From the NCBI RefSeq assembly GCF_029227915.1, contig NC_079875.1, positions 42,367,201 through 42,431,200 of the forward strand: a stretch of DNA of 64,000 bases. Direction: 5' to 3'. This document shows, piece by piece, positions 1 through 11,441 of this stretch (within the stretch, counting starts at the first letter, position 1; every line of letters starts with the position of its first letter). The translations under genes and the position numbers were made by a program. The notes below the pieces were generated by a model. It had not been told where the DNA came from and did not search any database. It saw nothing but the letters and a program-made list of their open reading frames with translations. Origin of the DNA: Hydractinia symbiolongicarpus. Lineage: Eukaryota > Cnidaria > Hydrozoa > Anthoathecata > Hydractiniidae.

Positions 1-2529
1 AATGTATCTATAGAAAGTACCCAGGGAGTAAACTGACTTCCCGAACGATTTTTCAAATTATTTCTGCACCAGTAGAACGAATGAGACTTGTAGTTTTCAA
101 AAATGTTTTCATTTTTGATGAGACGCTGAATAAAAGAAGTTTAATCGCCGGCAAACGAAAACCCGCGATTTCCCGTAAATCCCGGGCTTGGCCCGTATAG
201 TTGAATGTATCTAAAGAAAGTACCCAGGGAGTAAACTGACTTCCCGAACGATTTTTCAAATTATTTCTGCACCAGTAGAACGAATGAGACTTGTAGTTTT
301 CAAAAATGTTTTCATTTTTGATGAGACGCTGAATAAAAGAAGTTTAATCGCCGGTAAACGAAAACCCGCCATTTCCCGCAAACCCCGGACTCGGCCGGTA
401 TAGTCAAAAGTATAAAAAGAAAGTACCCAGGGAGTAAACTCATTTCCCGAACGATTTTTTAAATTATTTTTTCACCACTAAAACGCATTAGACTTGTAGT
501 TTTCAGAAATGTTTTCATTTTTGATGAGACGCCTAATGAAAGTGGTTTAATCGCCGGCAAACGAAAACCCGCGATTTCCCGTAAATCCCGGGCTTGGCCC
601 GTATAGTCGAATGTATACAAAGAAAGTACTCAGGGAGTAAACTCATTTCCCGAACGATTTTTTAAATTATTTTTTCACCACTAAAACGCATGAGACTTGT
701 AGTTTTTAAAAATGTTTTCATTTTTGATGAGACTCCGAATAAAAGAAGTTTAATCGCTGTCAAACGAAAACCCGCGATTTCCCGTAAATCCCAGGCTTGG
801 CCCGTATAGTCGAATGTATACAAAGAAAGTACCCAGGGATTAAACTCATTTCCCGAACGATTTTTTAAATTATTTTGTCACCACTAAAACGCATGAGACT
901 TGTAGTTTTCAAAAGTGTTTTCATTTTTGATGAGACGGTTAATGAAAGGGGTTTAATCGCCGGCAAACGAAAACCCGCGATTTCTCGTAAATCCTGGGCT
1001 TGGCCCGTATAGTCGAATGTATACAAAGAAAGTACCCTGTAAGTAAACTCATTTCCAGAACGATGTTTTCAATTATTTTTTCACCACTAAAACGCATAAG
1101 ACTTTTAGTTTTCAAAAATGTTTTCATTTTTGATGAGACGCTGAATAAAAGAAGTTTAATCGCCGGCAAACGAAAACCCGCAATTTCCCGTAAATCCCTA
1201 GCTTGGCCCGTATAGTCGAATGTATACAAAGAAAGTACCCAGGGAGTAAATTCATTTCCCGAACGATTTTTTAAATTATTTTTTCACCACTAAAACGCAT
1301 AAGACTTGTAGTTTTCAAAAATGTTTTCATTTTTGATGAGACTCCGAATAAAAGAAGTTTAATCGCCGTCAAACGAAAACCCGCGATTTCCCGAAAATCC
1401 CGGGCTTGGCCGTATAGTCAAAAGTATACAAAGAAAGTACCCAGGGGGTAAACTCATTTACTAAATGATTTTTTAAATTATTTTGTCACCACTAAAACGC
1501 ATGAGACTTGTAGTTTTTAAAAGTGTTTTCATTTTTGATGGGACGCTGAATAAAAGAAGTTTAATCGCCGGCAAACGAAAACCCGCGATTTCCCGTAAAT
1601 CCCGGGCTTGGCCCGTATAGTTGAATGTATCTAAAGAAAGTACCCGGGGAGTAAACTCATTTCCCGAACAATTTTTTAAATTATTTTTTCTCCACTAAAA
1701 CGCATGAGATTTTTAATTTTTAAAAATGTTTTCATTTTTGATGAGACGATTAATGAAAGGGGTTTAATCGGCGGAAAATGAAAACCCGCGATTTCCCGTA
1801 AATCACGGGCTTGGCCCGTATAGTCGAATGTATACAAAGAAAGTACCCTGTGAGTAAACTCATTTCCAGAACGATTTTTTAAATTATTTTTTCACCACTA
1901 AAACGCATAAGACTTGTAGTTTTCAAAAATGTTTTCATTTTTGATGAGACGCTGAATAAAAGAAGTTTAATCGCCGGCAAACGAAAACCCACGATTTCCC
2001 GAAAATCCCGGGCTTGGCCCGTATAGTCAAAAGTATACAAAGAAAGTACCCAGGGAGTAAACTCATTTCCCAAATGATTTTTTAAATTATTTTGTCACCA
2101 CTAAAACGCATGAGACTTGTAGTTTTCAAAAGTGTGTTCATTTTTGATGGGACGCCGAATAAAAGAAGTTTAATCGCCGGCAAACGAAAACCCGCGATTT
2201 CCCGTAAATCCCGGGCTTGGCCCGTATAGTCAAAAGTATACAAAGAAAGTACCCAGGGAGTAAACGCATTTCCCAAATGATTTTTTAAATTATTTTGTCG
2301 CCACTAAAACGCATGAGACTTGTAGTTTTCAAAAGTGTTTTCATTTTTGATGAGACGCTGAATAAAAGAAGTTTAATCGCCGGCAAACGAAAACCCGCGA
2401 TTTCCCGTAAATCCTGGGCTTGGCCCGTATAGTTGAATGTATCTAAAGAAAGTACCCAGGGAGTAAACTGACTTCCCGAACGATTTTTCAAATTATTTCT
2501 GCACCAGTAGAACGAATGAGACTTGTAGT

Positions 2530-3747
2530 TTTCAAAAATGTTTTCATTTTTGATGAGACGCTGAATAAAAGAAGTTTAATCGACGGCAAACGAAAACCCG
2601 CCATTTCCTGTAAACCCCGGACTCGGCCGGTATAGTCAAAAGTACACAAAGAAAGTACCCAGGGAGTAAACTCATTTCCCGAACGATTTTTTAAATTATT
2701 ATTTCACCACTAAAGCCCATGAGACTTGTAGTTTTTAAAAATGTTTTCATTTTTGATGAGACGCTGAATAAAGGAAGTTTAATCGCCGGTAAACGAAAAC
2801 CCGCGATTTCCCGTAAATCCCGGACTCAGCCCGTATAGTCAAAAGTATACAAAGAAAGTACCCAGGGAGTAAACTCATTTCCCGAACGATTTTTTAAATT
2901 ATTTTTTCACCACTAAAACGCATTAGACTTGTAGTTTTCAGAAATGTTTTCATTTTTGATGAGACGCTTAATGAAAGTGGTTTAATCGCCGGCAAACGAA
3001 AACCCGCGATTTCCCGTAAATCCCGGGCTTGGCCCGTATAGTCGAATGTATACAAAAAAAGTACCCAGGGAGTAAACTCATTTCCCGAACGATTTTTTAA
3101 ATTATTTTTTCACCACTAAAACGCATGAGACTTGCAGTTTTCAAAAATGTTTTCATTTTTGATGAGACGCTGAATAAAAGAAGTTTAATCGACGGCAAAC
3201 GAAAACCCGCCATTTCCCGTAAACCCCGGACTCGGCCGGTATAGTCAAAAGTACACAAAGAAAGTACCCAGGGAGTAAACTCATTTCCCGAACGATTTTT
3301 TAAATTATTATTTCACCACTAAAGCCCATGAGACTTGTAGTTTTTAAAAATGTTTTCATTTTTGATGAGACGCTGAATAAAGGAAGTTTAATCGCCGGTA
3401 AACGAAAACCCGCGATTTCCCGTAAATCCCGGACTCAGCCCGTATAGTCAAAAGTATACAAAGAAAGTACCCAGGGAGTAAACTCATTTCCCGAACGATT
3501 TTTTAAATTATTTTTTCACCACTAAAACGCATTAGACTTGTAGTTTTCAGAAATGTTTTCATTTTTGATGAGACGCTTAATGAAAGTGGTTTAATCGCCG
3601 GCAAACGAAAACCCGCGATTTCCCGTAAATCCCGGGCTTGGCCCGTATAGTCGAATGTATACAAAGAAAGTACCCAGGGAGTAAACTCATTTCCCGAACG
3701 ATTTTTTAAATTATCTTTTCACCACTAAAACGCATGAGACTTGTAGT
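2530..3747. repeat. Tandem duplication of three monomers (609 bp)
   Basis: The block at about 2530-3138 is repeated at 3139-3747. Both copies hold the linked variants TCGACGGCAAACG, CCGGACTCGGCCGG, AAAGTACACAAAG, AAAGCCCATGAG and CGGACTCAGCCCG in the same order at an offset of 609 bp (3 x 203). Few differences were seen, for example CCTGTAAACC against CCCGTAAACC. The second copy lies inside the larger 1625-bp repeat. Confidence 0.75.
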
Positions 3748-6246
3748 TTTCAAAAATTTTTTTCATTTTTGATGAGACAGTTAATGAAAGAGGTTTAATC
3801 GCCGGCAAACGAAAACCCGCGATTTCTCGTAAATCCCGGGCTTGGCCCGTATAGTCGAATGTATACAAAGAAAGTAACCAGGGAGTAAACTCATTTCCCG
3901 AACGATTTTTTAAATTATTTTTTCACCACTAAAACGCATAAGACTTGTAGTTTTCAAAAATGTTTTCATTTTTGATGAGACTCCGAATAAAAGAAGTTTA
4001 ATCGGCGGAAAATGAAAACCCGCGATTTCCCGTAAATCACGGGCTTGGCCCGTATAGTCGAATGTATACAAAGAAAGTACCCTGTGAGTAAACTCATTTC
4101 CCACATGATTTTTTAAATTATTTTTTCTCCACTAAAACGCATCAGATTTGTAGTTTTCAAAAATGTTTTCATTTTTGATGAGACGCTTAATGAAAGGGGT
4201 TTAATCGCCGGCAAATAAAAACCCGCGATTTCCCGTAAATCACGGGCTTGGCCCGTATAGTCGAATGTATACAAAGAAAGTACCCTGTGAGTAAACTCAT
4301 TTCCAGAACGATTTTTTAAATTATTTTTTCACCACTAAAACGCATAAGACTTGTAGTTTTCAAAAGTGTTTTCATTTTTAATGGGACGCTGAATAAAAGA
4401 AGTTTAATCGCCGGCAAACGAAAACCCGCGATTTCCCGTAAATCCCGGGCTTGGCCCGTATAGTTGAATGTATCTAAAGAAAGTACCTAGGGAGTAAACT
4501 CATTACCCAAACGATTTTTTAAATTATTTTTTCTCCACTAAAACGCATCAGATTTGTAGTTTTCAAAAATGTTTTCATTTTTGATGAGACGCTTAATGAA
4601 AGGGGTTTAATCGCCGGCAAATAAAAACCCGCGATTTCCCGTAAATCCCGGGCTTGGCCCGTATAGTCGAATGTATACAAAAAAAGTACCCAGGGAGTAA
4701 ACTCATTTCCCGAACGATTTTTTAAATTATTTTTTCACCACTAAAACGCATGAGACTTGCAGTTTTCAAAAATGTTTTCATTTTTGATGAGACGCTGAAT
4801 AAAAGAAGTTTAATCGACGGCAAACGAAAACCCGCCATTTCCCGTAAACCCCGGACTCGGCCGGTATAGTCAAAAGTACACAAAGAAAGTACCCAGGGAG
4901 TAAACTCATTTCCCGAACGATTTTTTAAATTATTATTTCACCACTAAAGCCCATGAGACTTGTAGTTTTTAAAAATGTTTTCATTTTTGATGAGACGCTG
5001 AATAAAGGAAGTTTAATCGCCGGTAAACGAAAACCCGCGATTTCCCGTAAATCCCGGACTCAGCCCGTATAGTCAAAAGTATACAAAGAAAGTACCCAGG
5101 GAGTAAACTCATTTCCCGAACGATTTTTTAAATTATTTTTTCACCACTAAAACGCATTAGACTTGTAGTTTTCAGAAATGTTTTCATTTTTGATGAGACG
5201 CTTAATGAAAGTGGTTTAATCGCCGGCAAACGAAAACCCGCCATTTCCCGTAAATCCCGGGCTTGGCCCGTATAGTCGAATGTATACAAAGAAAGTACCC
5301 AGGGAGTAAACTCATTTCCCGAACGATTTTTTAAATTATCTTTTCACCACTAAAACGCATGAGACTTGTAGTTTTCAAAAAATTTTTTCATTTTTGATGA
5401 GACAGTTAATGAAAGGGGTTTAATCGCCGGCAAACGAAAACCCGCGATTTCTCGTAAATCCCGGGCTTGGCCCGTATAGTCGAATGTATACAAAGAAAGT
5501 AACCAGGGAGTAAACTCATTTCCCGAACGATTTTTTAAATTATTTTTTCACCACTAAAACGCATAAGACTTGTAGTTTTCAAAAATGTTTTCATTTTTGA
5601 TGAGACTCCGAATAAAAGAAGTTTAATCGGCGGAAAATGAAAACCCGCGATTTCCCGTAAATCACGGGCTTGGCCCGTATAGTCGAATGTATACAAAGAA
5701 AGTACCCTGTGAGTAAACTCATTTCCCACATGATTTTTTAAATTATTTTTTCTCCACTAAAACGCATCAGATTTGTAGTTTTCAAAAATGTTTTCATTTT
5801 TGATGAGACGCTTAATGAAAGGGGTTTAATCGCCGGCAAATAAAAACCCGCGATTTCCCGTAAATCACGGGCTTGGCCGGTATAGTCGAATGTATACAAA
5901 GAAAGTACCCTGTGAGTAAACTCATTTCCAGAACGATTTTTTAAATTATTTTTTCACCACTAAAACGCATAAGACTTGTAGTTTTCAAAAGTGTTTTCAT
6001 TTTTAATGGGACGCTGAATAAAAGAAGTTTAATCGCCGGCAAACGAAAACCCGCGATTTCCCGTAAATCCCGGGCTTGGCCCGTATAGTTGAATGTATCT
6101 AAAGAAAGTACCTAGGGAGTAAACTCATTACCCAAACGATTTTTTAAATTATTTTTTCTCCACTAAAACGCATCAGATTTGTAGTTTTCAAAAATGTTTT
6201 CATTTTTGATGAGACGCTTAATGAAAGGGGTTTAATCGCCGGCAAA
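2997..6246. repeat. Tandem duplication of eight monomers (1625 bp)
   Basis: Copy 1 is about 2997-4621 and copy 2 about 4622-6246. Rare shared variants include ATACAAAAAAAG (3051, 4676), AAAGTAACCAGG, CCTGTGAG with CCCACATG, and TACCTAGGGAG with CATTACCC. I noted only a handful of substitutions over 1.6 kb, such as CCGCGATT against CCGCCATT and GGCCCG against GGCCGG, so this looks recent. At both edges the match stops inside the GGCAAA(C/T)(G/A)AAAACCC segment. Confidence 0.78.
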
Positions 6247-8079
6247 TAAAAACCTGCGATTTCCCGTAAATCACGGGCTTGGCCCGTATAGTCGAATGTA
6301 TACAAAGAAAGTACCCTGTGAGTAAACTCATTTCCAGAACGATTTTTTAAATTATTTTTTCACCACTAAAACGCATAAAACTTGTAGTTTTCAAAAATGT
6401 TTTCATTTTTGATGAGACGCTGAATAAAAGAAGTTTAATCGCCAGCAAACGAAAACCCACGATTTCCCGAAAATCCCGGGCTTGGCCCGTATAGTCAAAA
6501 GTATACAAAGAAAGTACCCAGGGAGTAAACTTATTTCCCAAATAATTTTTTAAATTATTTTGACACCACTAAAACGCATGAGACTTGTAGTTTTCAAAAG
6601 TTTTTTCATTTTTGATGAGAGGCTGAATAAAAGAAGTTTAATCGCCGGCAAACGAAAACCCACGATTTCCCGAAAATCCCGGGCTTGGCCCGTATAGTCA
6701 AAAGTATACAAAGAAAGTACCCAGGGAGTAAACTTATTTCCCAAATAATTTTTTAAATTATTTTGTCACCACTAAAACGCATGAGACTTGTAGTTTTCAA
6801 AAGTTTTTTCATTTTTGATGAGACGCTGAATAAAAGAAGTTTAATCGCCGGCAAACAAAAACCCGCGATTTCCCGTAAATCCCGGGCTTGGCCCGTATAG
6901 TCGAATGTATACAAAGAAAGTACCCTGTGAGTAAACTCATTTCCAGAACGATTTTTTAAATTATTTTGTCACCACTAAAACGCATGAGACTTGTAGTTTT
7001 CAAAAGTGTTTTCATTTTTAATGGGACGCTGAATAAAAGAAGTTTAATCGCCGGCAAACGAAAACCCGCGATTTCCCGTAAATCCCGGGCTTGGCCCGTA
7101 TAGTTGAATGTATCTAAAGAAAGTACCCAGGGAGTAAACTCATTACCCAAACGATTTTTTAAATTATTTTTTCTCCACTAAAACGCATCAGATTTGTAGT
7201 TTTCAAAAATGTTTTCATTTTTGATGAGACGCTTAATGAAAGGGGTTTAATCGCCGGCAAATAAAAACCCGCGATTTCCCGTAAATCACGGGCTTGGCCC
7301 GTATAGTCAAATGTATACAAAGAAAGTACCCAGGGAGTAAACTTATTTCCCAAATAATTTTTTAAATTATTTTGTCACCACTAAAACGCATGAGACTTGT
7401 AGTTTTCAAAAGTTTTTTCATTTTTGATGAGACGCTGAATAAAAGAAGTTTAATCGCCGGCAAACAAAAACCCGCGATTTCCCGTAAATCCCGGGCTTGG
7501 CCCGTATAGTTGAATGTATATAAAGAAAGTACCCAGGGAGTAAACTGACTTCTGGAACGATTTTTCAAATTATTTCTGCACCAGTAGAACGAATGAGATT
7601 TGTAGTTTTCAAAAATGTTTTCATTTTTGATGAGACGCTGAATAAAAGAAGTTTAATCGCCGGCAAACGAAAACCCACGATTTCCCGAAAATCCCGGGCT
7701 TGGCCCGTATAGTCAAAAGTATACAAAGAAAGTACCCAGGGAGTAAACTTATTTCCCAAATAATTTTTTAAATTATTTTGTCACCACTAAAACGCATGAG
7801 ACTTGTATTTTTTAAAAATGTTTTCATTTTTGATGAGACGCTGAATAAAAGAAGTTTAATCGCCGGCAAACGAAAACCCACGATTTCCCGAAAATCCCGG
7901 GCTTGGCCCGTATAGTCAAAAGTATACAAAGAAAGTACCCAGGGAGTAAACTCATTTCCCAAATGATTTTTTAAATTATTTTGTCACCACTAAAACGCAT
8001 GAGACTTGTAGTTTTCAAAAGTGTTTTCATTTTTGATGGGACGCTGAATAAAAGAAGTTTAATCGCCGGCAAACGAAAA

Positions 8080-8112
8080 CCCGCGATTTCCCGTAAATCC
8101 CGGGCTTGGCCC
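8080..8112 (-). other. Four phased CCC runs (possible G-quadruplex/i-motif)
   Basis: Four CCC runs, each followed by G, start at unit positions 18, 28, 37 and 48. On the minus strand this gives four GGG runs with intervening lengths of 8, 6 and 7. The spacing is near one helical turn, and the pattern recurs in many units, although variants such as CCCAGACTCGG and CCTGGG break one run. The loops are at or just beyond the usual upper limit for stable quadruplexes, so structure formation is only a possibility. Confidence 0.4.
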
Positions 8113-8113
8113 G
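8101..8113. other. GC-rich dyad CGGGC-TTG-GCCCG
   Basis: This is a perfect 5-bp inverted repeat with a TTG loop, present in most units. Unit types vary it: TGGGCTTGGCCCG keeps a T:G wobble, CGGGCTTGTCCCG keeps 4 bp, and CGGGCTTGGACCG and CAGACTCGGCCCG largely lose it. The right arm, GCCC, is also the breakpoint of the 113-bp truncated units. Confidence 0.6.
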
Positions 8114-8123
8114 TATAGTCGAA
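8110..8123 (-). other. CENP-B-box-like motif, spacer one base short
   Basis: On the minus strand the element reads TTCG-ACT-A-TA-CGGG. The mammalian CENP-B box core is TTCG-NNNN-A-NN-CGGG, so all nine core bases are present in order but the first spacer has 3 bases instead of 4. Only units with GTATAGTCGAATG (or GTATGGTCGAATG) have it. Units with GTATAGTCAAAAG or GTATAGTTGAATG lose one or more TTCG bases. The resemblance is seen directly; binding by any CENP-B or pogo-derived protein is speculation. Confidence 0.35.
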
Positions 8124-8168
8124 TGTATACAAAGAAAGTACCCTGTGAGTAAACTCATTTCCAGAACG

Positions 8169-8187
8169 ATTTTTTAAATTATTTTTT
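8169..8187. other. A/T-only tract of the monomer
   Basis: A 19-bp run has only A and T, with the form T6-AAATTA-T6. It is the most A/T-rich part of the unit and recurs once per 203 bp. It is lost in both kinds of truncated unit. Such tracts often bend DNA or position nucleosomes; no function can be assigned from sequence alone. It also supplies the stop codon that ends most minus-strand open frames. Confidence 0.6.
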
Positions 8188-8217
8188 CACCACTAAAACG
8201 CATAAAACTTGTAGTTT

Positions 8218-8239
8218 TCAAAAATGTTTTCATTTTTGA
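8218..8239. other. 9-bp dyad with TTTT loop
   Basis: Arms TCAAAAATG and CATTTTTGA are perfect reverse complements around a TTTT loop, 22 bp in all. The dyad recurs in a large fraction of units. The common variant TCAAAAGTG changes one paired base but would still allow a G:U pair in RNA. The loop T-run is the right-hand breakpoint of the 53-bp deletion that makes the 150-bp units. Confidence 0.65.
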
Positions 8240-8599
8240 TGAGACGCTGAATAAAAGAAGTTTAATCGCAGGCAAACGAATACCCACGATTTCCCGAAAA
8301 TCCCGGTCTTGGCCCGTATAGTCAAAAGTATACAAAGAAAGTACCCAGGGAGTAAACTCATTTCCTGAACGATTTTTTAAATTATTTTTTCACCACTAAA
8401 ACGCATGAGACTTGTAGTTTTCAAAAGTGTTTTCATTTTTGATGAGACGCTGAATAAAAGAAGTTTAATCGCCAGCAAACAAAAACCCGCGATTTTCCGT
8501 AAATCCCGGGCTTGGCCCGTATAGTTGAATGTATCTAAAGAAAGTACCCAGGGAGTAAACTGACTTCCCGAACGATTTTTCAAATTATTTCTGCACCAG

Positions 8600-11441
8600 T
8601 AGAACGAATGAGACTTGTAGTTTTCAAAAATGTTTTCATTTTTGATGAGACGCTTAATAAAAGGGGTTTAATCGACGGAAAATGAAAACCCGCGATTTCC
8701 CGTAAATCACGGGCTTGGCCCGTATAGTCGAATGTATACAAAGAAAGTACCCTGTGAGTAAACTCATTTCCAGAACGATTTTTTAAATTATTTTGTCACC
8801 ACTAAAACGCATGAGACTTGTAGTTTTCAAAAGTGTTTTCATTTTTGATGGGACGCTGAATAAAAGAAGTTTAATCGCCGGCAAACGAAAACCTGCGATT
8901 TCCCGTAAATCCCGGGCTTGGCCCGTATAGTTGAATGTATCTAAAGAAAGTACCCAGGGAGTAAACTCATTTCCCGAACGATTTTTTAAATTATTTTTTC
9001 TCCACTAAAACGCATCAGATTTGTAGTTTTCAAAAATGTTTTCATTTTTGATGAGACGCTGAATAAAAAAAGTTAAATCGCCGGCAAACGAAAACCCACG
9101 ATTTCCCGAAAATCACGGGCTTGGCCCGTATAGTCAAAAGTATACAAAGAAAGTACCCAGGGAGTAAACTTATTTCCCAAATGATTTTTTAAATTATTTT
9201 GTCACCACTAAAACGCATGAGACTTGTAGTTTTCAAAAGTGTTTTCATTTTTGATGAGACGCTGAATAAAAGAAGTTTAATCGCCGGCAAACAAAAACCC
9301 GCGATTTCCCGTAAATCCCGGGCTTGGCCCGTATAGTTGAATGTATCTAAAGAAAGTACCCAGGGAGTAAACTCATTTCCCGAACGATTTTTTAAATTAT
9401 TTTTTCTCCACTAAAACGCATCAGATTTGTAGTTTTCAAAAATGTTTTCATTTTTGATGAGACGCTTAATGAAAGGGGTTTAATCGCCGGCAAATGAAAA
9501 CCCGCGATTTCCCGTAAATCACGGGCTTGGCCCGTATAGTCGAATGTATACAAAGAAAGTACCCTGTGAGTAAACTCATTTCCAGAACGATTTTTTAAAT
9601 TATTTTTTCACCACTAAAACGCATAAAACTTGTAGTTTTCAAAAATGTTTTCATTTTTGATGAGACGCTGAATAAAAGAAGTTTAATCGCCGGCAAACGA
9701 AAACCCACGATTTCCCGAAAATCCCGGGCTTGGCCCGTATAGTCAAAAGTATACAAAGAAAGTACCCAGGGAGTAAACTTATTTCCCAAATGATTTTTTA
9801 AATTATTTTGTCACCACTAAAACGCATGAAACTTGTAGTTTTCAAAAGTGTTTTCATTTTTGATGAGACGCTGAATAAAAGAAGTTTAATCGCCAGCAAA
9901 CAAAAACCCGCGATTTCCCGTAAATCCCGGGCTTGGCCCGTATAGTTGAATGTATCTAAAGAAAGTACCCAGGGAGTAAACTGACTTCCCGAACGATTTT
10001 TCAAATTATTTCTGCACCAGTAGAACGAATGAGACTTGTAGTTTTCAAAAATGTTTTCATTTTTGATGAGACGCTTAATAAAAGGGGTTTAATCGACGGA
10101 AAATGAAAACCCGCGATTTCCCGTAAATCACGGGCTTGGCCCGTATAGTCGAATGTATACAAAGAAAGTACCCTGTGAGTAAACTCATTTCCAGAACGAT
10201 TTTTTAAATTATTTTGTCACCACTAAAACGCATGAGACTTGTAGTTTTCAAAAGTGTTTTCATTTTTGATGGGACGCTGAATAAAAGAAGTTTAATCGCC
10301 GGCAAACGAAAACCTGCGATTTCCCGTAAATCCCGGGCTTGGCCCGTATAGTTGAATGTATCTAAAGAAAGTACCCAGGGAGTAAACTCATTTCCCGAAC
10401 GATTTTTTAAATTATTTTTTCTCCACTAAAACGCATCAGATTTGTAGTTTTCAAAAATGTTTTCATTTTTGATGAGACGCTGAATAAAAAAAGTTAAATC
10501 GCCGGCAAACGAAAACCCACGATTTCCCGAAAATCACGGGCTTGGCCCGTATAGTCAAAAGTATACAAAGAAAGTACCCAGGGAGTAAACTTATTTCCCA
10601 AATGATTTTTTAAATTATTTTGTCACCACTAAAACGCATGAGACTTGTAGTTTTCAAAAGTGTTTTCATTTTTGATGAGACGCTGAATAAAAGAAGTTTA
10701 ATCGCCGGCAAACAAAAACCCGCGATTTCCCGTAAATCCCGGGCTTGGCCCGTATAGTTGAATGTATCTAAAGAAAGTACCCAGGGAGTAAACTCATTTC
10801 CCGAACGATTTTTTAAATTATTTTTTCTCCACTAAAACGCATCAGATTTGTAGTTTTCAAAAATGTTTTCATTTTTGATGAGACGCTTAATGAAAGGGGT
10901 TTAATCGCCGGCAAATGAAAACCCGCGATTTCCCGTAAATCACGGGCTTGGCCCGTATAGTCGAATGTATACAAAGAAAGTACCCTGTGAGTAAACTCAT
11001 TTCCAGAACGATTTTTTAAATTATTTTTTCACCACTAAAACGCATAAAACTTGTAGTTTTCAAAAATGTTTTCATTTTTGATGAGACGCTGAATAAAAGA
11101 AGTTTAATCGCCGGCAAACGAAAACCCACGATTTCCCGAAAATCCCGGGCTTGGCCCGTATAGTCAAAAGTATACAAAGAAAGTACCCAGGGAGTAAACT
11201 TATTTCCCAAATGATTTTTTAAATTATTTTGTCACCACTAAAACGCATGAAACTTGTAGTTTTCAAAAGTGTTTTCATTTTTGATGAGACGCTGAATAAA
11301 AGAAGTTTAATCGCCAGCAAACAAAAACCCGCGATTTCCCGTAAATCCCGGGCTTGGCCCGTATAGTTGAATGTATCTAAAGAAAGTACCCAGGGAGTAA
11401 ACTGACTTCCCGAACGATTTTTCAAATTATTTCTGCACCAG
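8600..11441. repeat. Two copies of a seven-monomer repeat (1421 bp)
   Basis: Copies at about 8600-10020 and 10021-11441 share every distinctive variant I compared at an offset of 1421 bp (7 x 203). These include GCTTAATAAAAGGGG with TCGACGGAAAATG, ACCTGCGATTT, AATAAAAAAAGTTAAATCG, CGCATCAGATTTG and CGCATAAAACTTG. I saw no difference between the two in the segments read. After 11.44 kb the next copy breaks down: GATGTGACGCTAAATAAAAG leads into a later part of the unit and ordinary monomers run to about 12.0 kb. Confidence 0.8.

Larger units (their letters stand above)
8063..8265 (+). repeat. Representative 203-bp monomer
   Basis: This unit is close to the majority form and serves to map internal parts. 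In order it holds a GCCGGC palindrome, four CCCG motifs spaced 9-11 bp, a 13-bp GC dyad, GTATAGTCGAATG with a GTATAC palindrome, AAAGAAAGTACC, TGAGTAAACTCATTTCC, an A/T-only tract, CACCACTAAAACGCAT, a 22-bp A/T-rich dyad and GACGCTGAATAAAAGAAG. The main variable sites across the array are TCGAATG/TTGAATG/TCAAAAG after GTATAG; CCAGGGAG/CCTGTGAG/CCATGTGAG; CCCGAACG/CCAGAACG/CCAAAACG/CCCAAATG; TTTTTTCACC/TTTTGTCACC/TTTTCAACAC/TTTCTGCACC; and GCTGAATAAAAGAAG/GCTTAATGAAAGGGG/GCCTAATGAAAGTGG. The phase chosen is arbitrary. Confidence 0.93.
6247..8600. repeat. Monomers without a clear higher-order period
   Basis: These are about 11-12 full-length units. Several consecutive ones are very similar to each other, such as the pair spanning 6347-6744 with TTATTTCCCAAATAATT. 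Mixed unit types follow, including one with TTCTGGAACG near 7550. From about 8150 the order of types matches the 1421-bp repeat that follows (offset 1421 from 8170 to 9591), so the last part is a diverged partial copy of that repeat. I saw nothing else in this stretch. Confidence 0.65.

Noticed and set aside
1000-1215. Plus-strand frames of about 70 codons (also near 24142, 50075 and 54566).
   Set aside because: They are present in only a few units, where a chance mutation removes a stop. They overlap the minus-strand frames and share no protein-like conservation.
8110-8123. A canonical CENP-B box.
   Set aside because: The spacer is one base short of the known consensus, so it is reported only as a box-like element.
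8121-8130. The GTATAC and GCCGGC palindromes as regulatory sites.
   Set aside because: They are 6-bp palindromes of the kind expected by chance in any 203-bp unit and are repeated only because the unit is repeated.
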